A DNA stretch of 64,000 nt from Pseudomonadota bacterium. Its GTDB lineage: Bacteria > Pseudomonadota > Gammaproteobacteria > Burkholderiales > JABEVD01. The position numbers and the translations under genes are program-made. Positions 17,573-26,557 of the stretch are shown one piece after another (positions within the stretch are counted from its first letter, which is position 1; each line of letters starts with the position of its first letter). The DNA is taken from assembly GCA_021848825.1 (NCBI GenBank), contig JAJZTQ010000009.1, positions 17,634-81,633 of the forward strand, given 5' to 3'. The notes below the pieces were generated by a model. The model saw only the letters and a list, made by a program, of their open reading frames with translations. It was not told the DNA's origin and made no database searches.

Positions 17573-18929
17573 GGGATCTTGCCCAGGATTCCAGTTCGTC
17601 CAGGATGACCGGATCCTTCCCTTCGCTTCTCAAGACGGCCAGCCTTTCCATGTAGGCTTCAATGTCGAGGCGGCTTTCGCAGAAGGCCTTCCAGCGCATC
17701 CTTTCGGAAGCGGAAAGCGTTTCAGGATAATTCCTGGCGCGGTACCGGAAAAGCATCTCGGGAATCCTGGCGTCTTCGTATTGAAGGCCGAGATGAGCGA
17801 GCTTTTCCGGCGAAGTCGAACGGATGATCTCCATCTTCGCCCTGTCAGAATTGGAAAAGAAACCGCCGTAGAGCGCAAGATCGGGGTCCTGCAGCGACTC
17901 CCTTTCTTGTCTGGCGAACACTTCCTCCATCTTTTCTTCCAGCCCCTCTGCCTTCCTGATCATCTCCGCATGCCGATGGCAGTTCGCGATATCGATCTGC
18001 AGCCTTTCCGCGATTTCTGGCGTGAGCAGCTTTTCGGTTGCAACGATGGGACATTTGTTGAGATGGATGGTCTTGAGCGGAATCCTCTCCGCATCGAGCG
18101 CTTCCCTGGGGGTGAAGAGCCTTCTTCTTATTTCAGCTGCGTCAAGGTTCAAAAGATCCGAGGGATCCTGCCTCAGATCGTAGACGACCACTTCGTTTCG
18201 ACTCACGGTCGCAATGGGCAACACAAGCGCAGTCGAGCCGTATTCCGAAGGATACATGGAAGAGACATGGATGACGGGCATGCCAGGAGAGAGCAGGCCT
18301 GACACACGCTTCTTTTCCCTGTACCGGTAGACATAATCGTACAGCTTCGGCTGCTTCTTCCTGACGAGCCTGGCGAGATCGATCGTCGCCCTGACATCCG
18401 ACAGCGCATCATGCGCCGATTCGTGCGAAATACCGTTTGCCGCAGTCAGTTCCTCCAGCCTGAAGCTCGGCTTCCCGTCCGCACCAAGAGGCCATTCCAT
18501 CCCTTCAGGCCTGAAGGCCCGCACCAGCCTCATCATGTCGATGATGTCCCATCTCGAACAGCCGTTCTGCCATTCGCGTGCATAGGGATCGAAAAAATTC
18601 CGATACAGGATGTTGCGGGTGAATTCGTCGTCGAACCTGATGCTGTTGTAGCCTACCCCGCATGTCCCTGGGTAGGCCAGCTCGCGCTCGATTTTCGAGA
18701 TGAATTCCGCTTCAATCAACCCCTCCCTCTCGGCAGTCTGCGGGGTGATATGGGTCACGAGGCAGGACTCGGGCTGAGGAAGGCTGTCGAAGGAAGGTTT
18801 GCAGTAGATGACCAGCGGCTCCCCGATGACATTCAGTTCCTCGTCTGTCCTGATGCCTGCGAACTGTGCCGGTCTGTCTCTCGCAGGATCGATGCCGAAT
18901 GTTTCGTAGTCGTGCCAGTAGAGCGACAT
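17562..18929 (-). CDS. sbcB: Exodeoxyribonuclease I
   Basis: 455 aa single-strand-specific 3'-5' exonuclease working in recombination and mismatch repair. DEDD-superfamily residues are visible: the DYETFG motif near the N-terminus (Asp7, Glu9) and HDALSDVRATIDLA further on. The SH3-like and C-terminal helical regions end in LDELESWARSLKA. Length is close to E. coli ExoI (475 aa). The start abuts the stop of the cytochrome b561 gene, so the two may be co-transcribed. Confidence 0.93.
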   Translation of the reverse strand: MSLYWHDYETFGIDPARDRPAQFAGIRTDEELNVIGEPLVIYCKPSFDSLPQPESCLVTHITPQTAEREGLIEAEFISKIERELAYPGTCGVGYNSIRFDDEFTRNILYRNFFDPYAREWQNGCSRWDIIDMMRLVRAFRPEGMEWPLGADGKPSFRLEELTAANGISHESAHDALSDVRATIDLARLVRKKQPKLYDYVYRYREKKRVSGLLSPGMPVIHVSSMYPSEYGSTALVLPIATVSRNEVVVYDLRQDPSDLLNLDAAEIRRRLFTPREALDAERIPLKTIHLNKCPIVATEKLLTPEIAERLQIDIANCHRHAEMIRKAEGLEEKMEEVFARQERESLQDPDLALYGGFFSNSDRAKMEIIRSTSPEKLAHLGLQYEDARIPEMLFRYRARNYPETLSASERMRWKAFCESRLDIEAYMERLAVLRSEGKDPVILDELESWARSLKA

Positions 18930-19511
18930 CTAGCTGAGATCGAACATGTTCTTCACCGTATCATGACCCATTTTCTTGTGTATCACCGCGGCGGCGATAT
19001 GTCCCCACCAGTAGGCCCAGATGAAATTGGCGATGAAGCCATGGATGTCGTGAAAGAGCTCGGCCGTTGCATTTTTCGAGCCGTCCTCGGGCAGGATGAA
19101 GAAAAGGATTCCGCCTGTCAAAGCCATTCCCGTTGCGGAAAGAAAGCCCAATCCGTGCACGAATCCGGGCAATCCCCCTCTTCCCCCACCCTCAGGAAGC
19201 TTCAAGCTTTTGATCTCGCGAAGATCCTTCATCATCGACGAGAAGCCTTCCTTTCCCCAGGGAAAAAGAAATCTGAGATTGCTGTTGTCCTTCGCCCTGA
19301 GGCTCCATATCCAGTGAATGATCACGACAAGAAGCGCTGCCATGCCGACCCATTCGTGGATCTCGAAAGTCGTGGACTCGAGCACGCTGCGTTTTTCGCC
19401 GGCTTCCGGCGCCTCCATGACCAGGCTGATCAGGAGCTGGAAGGTGACGGTCGCAGCAAGCCCGAAATGCAGAAACCTGGTTTGTCTCGCCCATACTTTC
19501 GATTCATTCAC
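18930..19511 (-). CDS. Cytochrome b561-family membrane protein
   Basis: About 193 aa, four predicted membrane helices with histidines spaced for b-heme ligation (TRFLHFGL, FEIHEWVGM, ..HGLGFLSATG, ELFHDIHGF, YWWGHIAAAVIH). Such proteins shuttle electrons between quinones and periplasmic or soluble partners; the partner here is unknown. GTG 19511 has GGAGG about ten bases upstream and was chosen over an upstream GTG at 19586, because a TATAAT promoter element lies between them. Confidence 0.75.
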   Translation of the reverse strand: MNESKVWARQTRFLHFGLAATVTFQLLISLVMEAPEAGEKRSVLESTTFEIHEWVGMAALLVVIIHWIWSLRAKDNSNLRFLFPWGKEGFSSMMKDLREIKSLKLPEGGGRGGLPGFVHGLGFLSATGMALTGGILFFILPEDGSKNATAELFHDIHGFIANFIWAYWWGHIAAAVIHKKMGHDTVKNMFDLS

Positions 19512-19650
19512 GCCCGATCCCCTCCATGCCAGTAAAAGTCCAATTATAGCCTTCCCCAATTCTTCGAAGCTTAAAAATGCCGTCACAATTTGATTTTATC
19601 ATGCTGCTGGACTACCCTTTTATCGTCCATAATGACTCTGGAGAAACGCA

Positions 19651-19929
19651 ATGGAAAAGACGGACGCAGCGAAACCCAAGACAAAAACCGCAGCGAAAGC
19701 TGCAGCAACAAGCGAAGCTGTAGTGAAGGCTGCACCCAGAAAAACGGTTTCGAGAACCAAGAAGGATCCGCAGATCAGCCCGGAAATTCGCCACAGGATG
19801 ATCGCCGACGCGGCCTATTACCGCGCGAAGAAATTCGGCTCGGCCGGCAGCGGAGACGATCTCGTGCATTGGCTGGCCGCGGAAACGGAAATCGATGCGA
19901 TGCTGAAGAAAGGCGAAATGTCAAGCTAG
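19651..19929 (+). CDS. DUF2934 domain protein with Lys/Ala-rich N-terminus
   Basis: 92 aa. Residues 1-45 are Lys/Ala/Thr-rich and probably disordered, recalling histone-like tails. Residues 46-85 carry the DUF2934 pattern (IRHRMIADAAYYRAKKFG...DDLVHWLAAETEID). Function is unknown; such proteins are common in betaproteobacteria. Converges with fnr, overlapping by 9 bp. Confidence 0.75.
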   Translation: MEKTDAAKPKTKTAAKAAATSEAVVKAAPRKTVSRTKKDPQISPEIRHRMIADAAYYRAKKFGSAGSGDDLVHWLAAETEIDAMLKKGEMSS

Positions 19930-20646
19930 GGAACCGAGGAGGCGCTTCAACGCATTCGCATCCTTGAGTTCTATGAATTTCTTCTGCACGGCGATCAGCC
20001 CTTCATCCTGGAACTTGGAAAAGGTCCGGCTGACGGTTTCGAGCTTGAGTCCAAGGTAGCTGCCTATTTCCTCCCGGGTCATCCTCAGCTGGAAGCTCGC
20101 CGCGGAATAGCCTCTTGCCGAGAAGCGCTGCGAAAGGTTGAGAAGGAAGGCAGCGAGCCTTTCTTCGGCGCGCATTTTGCCAAGCATCAGCATGATCTCG
20201 TGATCGAAAGCGATTTCCCTGCTCATGATCCTGTGAAGATTTTGCTGAAGAACCGGCATGCACATGCTGAGTTCCGAAAGCCTGTCGAAGGGGATCTCGC
20301 AGATCTCGCTGGTTTCAAGGGCCACCGCATCGCAGACATGCGCCCCTGAGCCGATCGCGTCGAGCCCCATGATGTCGCCCATCATGTGGAAACCCGTGAC
20401 ATGCTCCCGTCCATCTTCGTGCAGCACCGAAGTCTTGAAAAAGCCGCCCCGGATGGCATATATGGCACTGAAAGGGCTGCCCGTACGGTAGAGATATTCC
20501 CCTCTTTTCACGAGCTTCTTGCTTCCTGCCAGCGCATCGAGCTGCTCGAGTTCCTGCGGACCGAATCCGATGGGCAGGCAAAGCTCCCGGAGGCTGCACA
20601 GCGAGCAGACCACCTTGAGCTGATTCAGGATATTGTCCTCTTTCAA
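19921..20646 (-). CDS. fnr: FNR/ANR-type oxygen-sensing transcription regulator
   Basis: 241 aa. N-terminal cysteines Cys14, Cys17, Cys23 (CSLCSLRELC) and Cys105 (HVCDAV) are the four ligands expected for the oxygen-labile [4Fe-4S] cluster. A cNMP-type beta-roll and dimer helix follow. The recognition helix holds LETVSR with Glu203, Ser206 and Arg207, the residues that in FNR read TTGAT-N4-ATCAA. It starts at TTG (20646). An FNR-like box upstream suggests autoregulation, and the perfect box at 12930 is a probable target. Confidence 0.93.
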   Translation of the reverse strand: MKEDNILNQLKVVCSLCSLRELCLPIGFGPQELEQLDALAGSKKLVKRGEYLYRTGSPFSAIYAIRGGFFKTSVLHEDGREHVTGFHMMGDIMGLDAIGSGAHVCDAVALETSEICEIPFDRLSELSMCMPVLQQNLHRIMSREIAFDHEIMLMLGKMRAEERLAAFLLNLSQRFSARGYSAASFQLRMTREEIGSYLGLKLETVSRTFSKFQDEGLIAVQKKFIELKDANALKRLLGSLA

Positions 20647-20690
20647 GATCCGTTCCGTCTTTCGATGGTGAAATATGACATGGATTATGA

Positions 20691-20731
20691 CTTATATCAA
20701 ATTGTTTCGTTATACAATTGATCATAATAAT
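20691..20731 (-). promoter_or_regulatory. Probable autoregulatory FNR-type promoter of fnr
   Basis: TTGATCATAATAAT at 20718-20731 matches 8 of 10 consensus positions. On the minus strand TATAAG (20696-20691) starts 28.5 bp from its centre, the same geometry as at 12930. The predicted start near 20683 gives a 37-nt leader. The site could also affect hemN, but is too close to its ATG for class II activation there. Confidence 0.45.
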
Positions 20732-20751
20732 CGGTTTACCCAGGAGCAAAC

Positions 20752-22140
20752 ATGGATTTAGGCGAAGCCCTTCCGCCGCTAGAGGTGGATATCGACCTGA
20801 TCAGAAGACTGGACCGGAACGGTCCGCGTTACACATCCTATCCCACAGCGGACAGGTTCGGGAATTTCACCGCCGACGACTACAGATTCTGGGCCGAAAA
20901 GCGCGACAAGGCGAATCCGCTCTCGATCTATGTCCATCTGCCTTTCTGTAACACGATCTGCTATTACTGCGCCTGCAACAAGGTGATCACGAAGGACAAG
21001 GAGAAGGCTGCCGAATATCTCCGCTATCTCTTTCTTGAAATCGAAATGCAGGGCGAGATTTTCGGGAAAGATTCGCCCGTCGAGCAGCTGCACTTCGGCG
21101 GAGGAACGCCCACCTTCCTCTCCGACGAGGAAATGGCCGCCCTCGTGGAGAAGATCGGAAATCATTTCAGGTTCGTGGAAAACGGCGAATATTCAATCGA
21201 GATCGATCCCAGGAAAGTGAACGAGGCGACGATAGCAAACCTTGCGAAAATCGGCTTCAACAGGATCAGCCTCGGCGTCCAGGATTTCGACCGGCAGGTT
21301 CAGCTTGCAGTCAACAGGATTCAATCGGAAGAAGAGACATTGAGGGTCATCCATGCCGCGAGGGCCGAAGGATTCAAGTCTCTCAGCATAGACCTCATCT
21401 ACGGACTGCCGAAGCAGAGTCTGGACGGATTTCTGAAAACGCTGGAAAAGGTGATAGCAGCGGGCCCGGACAGGATTTCCATCTACAATTACGCGCACCT
21501 CCCTCTCGTTTTCAAGCCGCAGCGGCGAATCGAAGAAAAGGACCTGCCCTCGCCTGCCGAAAAACTCGACATACTGGCGCAGACCATCAGCCTGCTCACT
21601 CATTCCGGCTTTTCTTATATCGGCATGGATCATTTCGCCAGGCCTTCCGACGAACTGGCGATCGCCCAGCGAAACGGCAAGCTTCACAGAAACTTCCAGG
21701 GCTATTCCACCCATGCCGACTGCGACCTCGTCGCCCTTGGCGTGAGCGCGATCGGCAGGATCGGACCGACCTACAGCCAGAACTTCAGGACGCTCGAAGA
21801 CTATTATTCGCACATCGAAAGGAAAGAACTTCCCATCATGCGCGGCCTCGTTCTGGACCAAGACGACCTCCTGAGGCGCGAAATCATTCAGGCGCTGATG
21901 TGCCATTTCTCGCTTTCGAAATCGGATTTCGAAAGGAAATTTTCGATCGTCTTCGACGAATACTTCGGAAATGAGCTCGAAAAGCTCGGAGAATACGAGA
22001 AGGAAGGCCTGATCGAGCTCGAAAGGAATGCCGTCACGGTGAGCCCCAAGGGACGCCTGCTGATCCGCAACCTCTGCATGGTATTCGACAGATATCTCTC
22101 CCTGGACGAAAACCAGGTCAAATATTCGAAGGTCATCTGA
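20752..22140 (+). CDS. hemN: Oxygen-independent coproporphyrinogen III oxidase
   Basis: Radical-SAM enzyme converting coproporphyrinogen III to protoporphyrinogen IX without O2, the anaerobic heme step. 462 aa, equal to the family norm. N-terminal RNGPRYTSYPTADRF is typical of HemN, and the cluster motif CNTICYYC has Cys66, Cys70 and Cys73 with the extra Cys75 of HemN. SAM-binding HFGGGTPTFL follows. AGGAGC precedes the ATG. It is divergent from fnr and leads a hemN-ylqF-pepN run. Confidence 0.95.
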   Translation: MDLGEALPPLEVDIDLIRRLDRNGPRYTSYPTADRFGNFTADDYRFWAEKRDKANPLSIYVHLPFCNTICYYCACNKVITKDKEKAAEYLRYLFLEIEMQGEIFGKDSPVEQLHFGGGTPTFLSDEEMAALVEKIGNHFRFVENGEYSIEIDPRKVNEATIANLAKIGFNRISLGVQDFDRQVQLAVNRIQSEEETLRVIHAARAEGFKSLSIDLIYGLPKQSLDGFLKTLEKVIAAGPDRISIYNYAHLPLVFKPQRRIEEKDLPSPAEKLDILAQTISLLTHSGFSYIGMDHFARPSDELAIAQRNGKLHRNFQGYSTHADCDLVALGVSAIGRIGPTYSQNFRTLEDYYSHIERKELPIMRGLVLDQDDLLRREIIQALMCHFSLSKSDFERKFSIVFDEYFGNELEKLGEYEKEGLIELERNAVTVSPKGRLLIRNLCMVFDRYLSLDENQVKYSKVI

Positions 22141-22145
22141 GCCGA

Positions 22146-22961
22146 ATGAGCATCCAGTGGTACCCTGGGCACATGCACAAGGCGAAACGGGAAATCATCG
22201 AAGCGATGCCCGTCGTCGACGTCGTGATCGAAGTGCTCGACGCAAGGATCCCCCGTTCCAGCGAAAATCCGCTGATCGGTTCGATCAGTCAGAACAGGCC
22301 TACGCTGAAGGTATTGAACAAGTGCGATCTTGCCGATCCGGAAGTGACGGCATTGTGGCTCTCCAGCATGAAGGAAACTGTCGCTGTCTCGCTTTCCGAT
22401 TCCCTTGGCGCAAAAGCGGTGATAGCGCGGTGCAGGAAGCTCGCCCCCGATCGAGGCACGACCCTGAAGCCATTGCGCATCATGATCCTCGGCATTCCCA
22501 ATGTAGGGAAATCGACGCTGATCAACCATCTCGCATCCAGACGAGCCGCGAAAGTCGCGGATGAGCCGGCAGTGACCAAGATGCAGCAGAAGGTCGAACT
22601 CGAAAAAGGCTTGCTGCTCGTCGACACGCCCGGCATCACCTGGCCAAAATTCGAGAACGAGGCAGGCTACCGTCTTGCCGTGACTGGCGCGATAGGAAAG
22701 AACGCCATGGATGTGGTCGAAGTCGCATCTTTCGCTGCTGATTACCTGGTTTCGAACTATCCTGGATTGATCAGGTCGCGCTACGGGATCGATTCCGGGG
22801 AAGGCCACGATCTCGTCGAGAAGATCGGGCGGCAGCGAGGCTGCCTGAAATCAGGCGGCCTGGTCGACATGGAAAAGGCGTCACAAGCCTTGCTGCAGGA
22901 ATTCAGAAGCGGAAAAATTGGGCGAATCAGCCTGGAGAAACCAACTAGCGAACCGAAATGA
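22146..22961 (+). CDS. ylqF: Ribosome biogenesis GTPase YlqF/RbgA
   Basis: 271 aa circularly permuted GTPase with motif order G4 (NKCDLAD), G1 (GIPNVGKSTLINHL) and G3 (DTPGITWPK). The N-terminal WYPGHMHKAKREI is the family signature. RbgA acts in late 50S assembly in Firmicutes; the role in proteobacteria is less certain. It starts 5 bp after hemN and overlaps pepN by ATGA. Confidence 0.9.
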   Translation: MSIQWYPGHMHKAKREIIEAMPVVDVVIEVLDARIPRSSENPLIGSISQNRPTLKVLNKCDLADPEVTALWLSSMKETVAVSLSDSLGAKAVIARCRKLAPDRGTTLKPLRIMILGIPNVGKSTLINHLASRRAAKVADEPAVTKMQQKVELEKGLLLVDTPGITWPKFENEAGYRLAVTGAIGKNAMDVVEVASFAADYLVSNYPGLIRSRYGIDSGEGHDLVEKIGRQRGCLKSGGLVDMEKASQALLQEFRSGKIGRISLEKPTSEPK

Positions 22962-25537
22962 AAAATCCGAAAACGATCTATCTCAAAGACTATGCCCCGC
23001 CACCGTTCCTCGTCGACCAGATCGACCTCAAATTCGACATCCACGAAAGCCATACCCTTGTCCATTCCCGCATGCTGATATCGAGGAATCCCCTGAACCC
23101 GCAGATCCACTTGCGGCTCGACGGCGAGGCGCTCGAACTCAGGGAAGTCATCCTGAATGGCGAAGTGACCACTCGCTTCGGTACGGATGAGGAAGGCATG
23201 ACGATATATGACGTGCCGGACGATTTCACCCTGGAAGTCGCGAACGTCATCCATCCCGAATCGAATACCTCGCTGATGGGACTCTACCGCTCGAATGGCA
23301 ATCATTACACCCAATGCGAGGCTGAAGGATTCAGGAAAATCACCTATTTTCCGGACAGACCGGATGTCATGTCGAGATATACGACGACGATCATCGCGAG
23401 CAAGAATCAATGCCCCGCGCTGCTTTCCAATGGCAATCTCGTCGGGGAAGGGGTCTTTGACAAACACAGGCATTGGGCCAAATGGGTGGACCCGTACCGC
23501 AAACCATCCTACCTCTTCGCCCTCGTCGCAGGCAATCTCGAGAAATTCGAGGACGAATTCGTGACGATGCAGAAACGTCGCGTCCTGCTCCAGATCTACA
23601 CCGAACCGGGCAACCTGCACAAGTGCAAGCACGCCATGGCGTCATTGAAGCGCGCCATGGACTGGGACGAAAAGCATTTCGGCCTTTCATATGATCTGGA
23701 TCGCTACATGATCGTCGCGGTATCCGACTTCAACATGGGCGCAATGGAAAACAAGGGGCTCAACATATTCAATTCGAAGTATGTGCTCGCTACCGAGGAG
23801 ACAGCAACAGATTCGGATTTCGAAGCGATAGAGAGCGTGATAGGACACGAATATTTCCACAACTGGACGGGAAACAGGGTCACCTGCCGGGACTGGTTCC
23901 AGCTCTCTCTGAAGGAAGGATTGACGGTATTCAGGGACCAGGAATTCTCTTCCGACCTGCACTCCAGGGCGGTGAAGCGCATCCGCGACGTCCGGAGCCT
24001 TAGGGCTTACCAGTTCACCGAAGATGCAGGTCCCATGGCTCATCCGGTGAGACCTGAATCCTATATCGAAATCAGCAATTTCTATACTGCGACCGTGTAT
24101 TCTAAAGGCGCAGAAGTGATCAGGATGATCAGGGCGCTTCTGGGGCGCGCAGGTTTCAGGGCGGGAATGGAGGAATATTTCAGGCGCCATGACGGCTGCG
24201 CCGTGACCACGGAGGATTTCGTCAGCGCAATGGAAGGCGCGACAGGGGTCGATCTTTCCCGGTTCAGGCTCTGGTATTCGCAGGCCGGCACGCCGAAAGT
24301 GGAGGTCCATTCCTTTTTCGATCAGGACAAGAACAGCTATACCCTGACCTTCCGTCAGTCCTGCCCGCCCACCCCAGGGCAACAGGAAAAACTTCCCTTC
24401 CATATCCCGGTTGAAATCGGTCTCCTGAAACGGGACGGAACCGAATTCGAACTCGGACTGGAAAATGAAACAGGGCTTTTCGCATCGAGCCGCCTCATTG
24501 AGCTCAACGAGAAGGAATCCTCGTTCACTTTCGTCGGAATAGACCACCTTCCCGTTCCTTCATTGCTGAGAGGATTTTCTGCGCCCGTCAGGCTCGAGTT
24601 TCCCTATCAGGATGAAGAACTCGCCTTCCTCATGATGCACGACACGGACACCTTCAACCGGTGGGATGCGGGACAGCGCCTGGTGATGAAGTCGCTCGTC
24701 TCGCTCTCGATGAAAAACGCTGAATCGATAGACGAGCGCATCCTGGACGCGATGGGGAAAATCCTGAACGATGCTTCGGACCCTGCCTTCAGGAGCCTGA
24801 TGCTGACGCTGCCTACGGAATCGGAAATCGCCGAAGAAATCGAGTCTTTCGATCCCGTTTCCATCCACCTCGGCAGGAAATCGGCAAGGGCTTCGATCTC
24901 TCGCGCACTGAAGGAAGGCTTCCTGGAGCGATACGATCAGCCGGCTCCGGACGACGGTTCGAGGGCATTGAGGAATGTCTGCCTGGGTTATCTGATGGAA
25001 AATCCGGATCAGGAAATCATCACCGCCTGCAGCGAACAGTTCGCGAAATCGACCAACATGACGGACAGCCTGGCGGCGCTTCAGGCCTTGTCAGGATGCG
25101 ATTGCCCTGAAAGGGGTTTCTCTCTCGACGCCTTTTACGAGCGCTGGAAGAAGGATGCGCTCGTCCTCGACAAATGGTTCGCGATCCAGGCCACGTCGCC
25201 TCTTCCCGGAACGCTTGAAAGGGTGAAGGCGCTCGCCTCCCACAAGGCTTTCGACGAAAAGAATCCCAACAAAGTGCGCGCACTCATCGGCGCATTTGCG
25301 CATTCCAATCCGCTTCATTTCCATACGCGGGAAGGCTATGGCTTCGTGAAGGAAAAGGTGCTCGAGATAGACAGGCTGAATCCGCAGGTCGCGGCGAGGC
25401 TCGTCACCGCGTTTTCGCGCTGGAGGCGGGTGGAACCTGAAAGAAGGGAAATGATGAGAGCGAATCTCGAAGCGATTATCGACGCTCCCGGACTCTCCAA
25501 GGACACTTTCGAAATCGTTTCGAAAAGCCTTTCATGA
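22958..25537 (+). CDS. pepN: Aminopeptidase N
   Basis: 859 aa M1 zinc aminopeptidase removing N-terminal residues from peptides in the cytoplasm. The exopeptidase motif GAMENKG lies near residue 260 and the zinc motif HEYFHNWTGNR has His297, Glu298 and His301. The C-terminal helical domain is complete. Length matches E. coli PepN (870 aa). Coupled to ylqF by a 4-bp overlap; its 3' end overlaps the convergent DUF3293 gene by 6 bp. Confidence 0.95.
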   Translation: MKNPKTIYLKDYAPPPFLVDQIDLKFDIHESHTLVHSRMLISRNPLNPQIHLRLDGEALELREVILNGEVTTRFGTDEEGMTIYDVPDDFTLEVANVIHPESNTSLMGLYRSNGNHYTQCEAEGFRKITYFPDRPDVMSRYTTTIIASKNQCPALLSNGNLVGEGVFDKHRHWAKWVDPYRKPSYLFALVAGNLEKFEDEFVTMQKRRVLLQIYTEPGNLHKCKHAMASLKRAMDWDEKHFGLSYDLDRYMIVAVSDFNMGAMENKGLNIFNSKYVLATEETATDSDFEAIESVIGHEYFHNWTGNRVTCRDWFQLSLKEGLTVFRDQEFSSDLHSRAVKRIRDVRSLRAYQFTEDAGPMAHPVRPESYIEISNFYTATVYSKGAEVIRMIRALLGRAGFRAGMEEYFRRHDGCAVTTEDFVSAMEGATGVDLSRFRLWYSQAGTPKVEVHSFFDQDKNSYTLTFRQSCPPTPGQQEKLPFHIPVEIGLLKRDGTEFELGLENETGLFASSRLIELNEKESSFTFVGIDHLPVPSLLRGFSAPVRLEFPYQDEELAFLMMHDTDTFNRWDAGQRLVMKSLVSLSMKNAESIDERILDAMGKILNDASDPAFRSLMLTLPTESEIAEEIESFDPVSIHLGRKSARASISRALKEGFLERYDQPAPDDGSRALRNVCLGYLMENPDQEIITACSEQFAKSTNMTDSLAALQALSGCDCPERGFSLDAFYERWKKDALVLDKWFAIQATSPLPGTLERVKALASHKAFDEKNPNKVRALIGAFAHSNPLHFHTREGYGFVKEKVLEIDRLNPQVAARLVTAFSRWRRVEPERREMMRANLEAIIDAPGLSKDTFEIVSKSLS

Positions 25538-25924
25538 AGCCAGAACGAGGCGGGCCCGATGCCCGTTTTCTCCGAACAGAAAGGCATTCTGCCCGAATTC
25601 CCCGGCGAGCGTTGCCGCTTCATGTTCAGTGATGCCGCAGACGAGCACGCTCTCCTCGGGCGGCCAGCTTCCCCTGTCAGGAATGCCGATTCCGCGGAAA
25701 ATGCGGAACGGCTTCAGCCGCTCGAGAAGCAGGGCATGACGTCTTTCATTGTCGCTGCAGAGTACAGAGCCGGGGTTTGTTGCCGAAACGAAGGCCCATG
25801 ACCTGCCTTCGAGCAGTTCATCCAGCCTCTTGTGCTTCATTCCTGTCCTGATGTCGACATGTTCATCGCCAAAGAAAACGCGATAGGTCGTATCGAGATA
25901 GGCTTGAAGCAATGCTTCCTTCAA
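25532..25924 (-). CDS. DUF3293 family protein
   Basis: 130 aa small soluble protein with the family-type opening (LLQAYLDTTYRVFF) and central WAFVSATNPGS..LCSDNERRH..L stretch. Function unknown. It is translationally coupled to the upstream methyltransferase (4-bp overlap), so the two may act together. Confidence 0.75.
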   Translation of the reverse strand: MKEALLQAYLDTTYRVFFGDEHVDIRTGMKHKRLDELLEGRSWAFVSATNPGSVLCSDNERRHALLLERLKPFRIFRGIGIPDRGSWPPEESVLVCGITEHEAATLAGEFGQNAFLFGENGHRARLVLAS

Positions 25925-26517
25925 GGCTTTCTTGCGACGAGATCGATGAGGGCGGATCGGCCGCTGTGTCCTTCTCCTTCATCGACCATCGCCTCCCTTG
26001 ACTCGAGATGAAGGATCTCGAAATCGGAGAACGCCTCCCTCAGCATTTCCTCGGTGTAGAGATTCTCGAGCTGGGAAGGTCCGCCCGTCCTGTATTCGAG
26101 CTGCTTCGGGGAATACCCCTCGAGGATCAGGAGCCCGCCTTGCTTCAGGCAGTTCTTGATTTCGCCGAACATCTTTTCCCTGGCTTCCCTTCCTGCGAAC
26201 TGGATGAAGATCGCGACCACTGCATCGAAGCGCTCGATCCCCCATTTCCATTGCGTGAGATCGGCGAGCTCGAATTTCACGGGAAGGTCGCCCGCCAGTT
26301 TTTTGGCCTTTTCCTGCGCAATCGGCGAAAAATCGACGGAGAGCACATCCAGCCCCTGCGCCGCAAGCCACGCGCCGTTTCTTCCCTCGCCGTCTGCGAC
26401 GGCAAGCACCTGCTGCCCCGGATGAAAACGGAATTGCTGGGAAACAAGAAAGGCATTCGGCCTGGTGCCGAAAAGATAATGCTCGCTGGCGTAACGGTTG
26501 TCCCAGAATTCTCTCAT
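25921..26517 (-). CDS. Class I SAM-dependent methyltransferase, TehB-like
   Basis: 198 aa. It begins MREFWDNRYASEHYLFGTRPN, an opening shared by TehB-like and related small-molecule methyltransferases. The SAM motif is degenerate at the glycine loop (VLAVADGEGRNGAWLAAQG) followed by the acidic residue in LSVDFS. A motif near 90-110 (DLTQWKWG..DAVVAIFIQF) fits the same fold. Substrate not determinable; tellurite or other chalcogen detoxification is known for the family. First gene of a two-gene unit with DUF3293. Confidence 0.8.
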   Translation of the reverse strand: MREFWDNRYASEHYLFGTRPNAFLVSQQFRFHPGQQVLAVADGEGRNGAWLAAQGLDVLSVDFSPIAQEKAKKLAGDLPVKFELADLTQWKWGIERFDAVVAIFIQFAGREAREKMFGEIKNCLKQGGLLILEGYSPKQLEYRTGGPSQLENLYTEEMLREAFSDFEILHLESREAMVDEGEGHSGRSALIDLVARKP

Positions 26518-26557
26518 GCTTGCTCCAAAATGATGTTTCCCATGTAAAATTCACGGC

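Noticed and set aside
18411-19535. 374-codon plus-strand frame across sbcB and the cytochrome b561 gene
   Set aside because: It spans two recognised genes on the other strand and has a low-quality composition without family motifs.
20687-20700. Second FNR half-site (ATGACTTATATCAA) upstream of fnr
   Set aside because: Only one half matches, and it overlaps the proposed -10 region.
22781-23632. 283-codon frame antisense to ylqF/pepN
   Set aside because: Shadow of the coding strand; starts and ends inside known genes.
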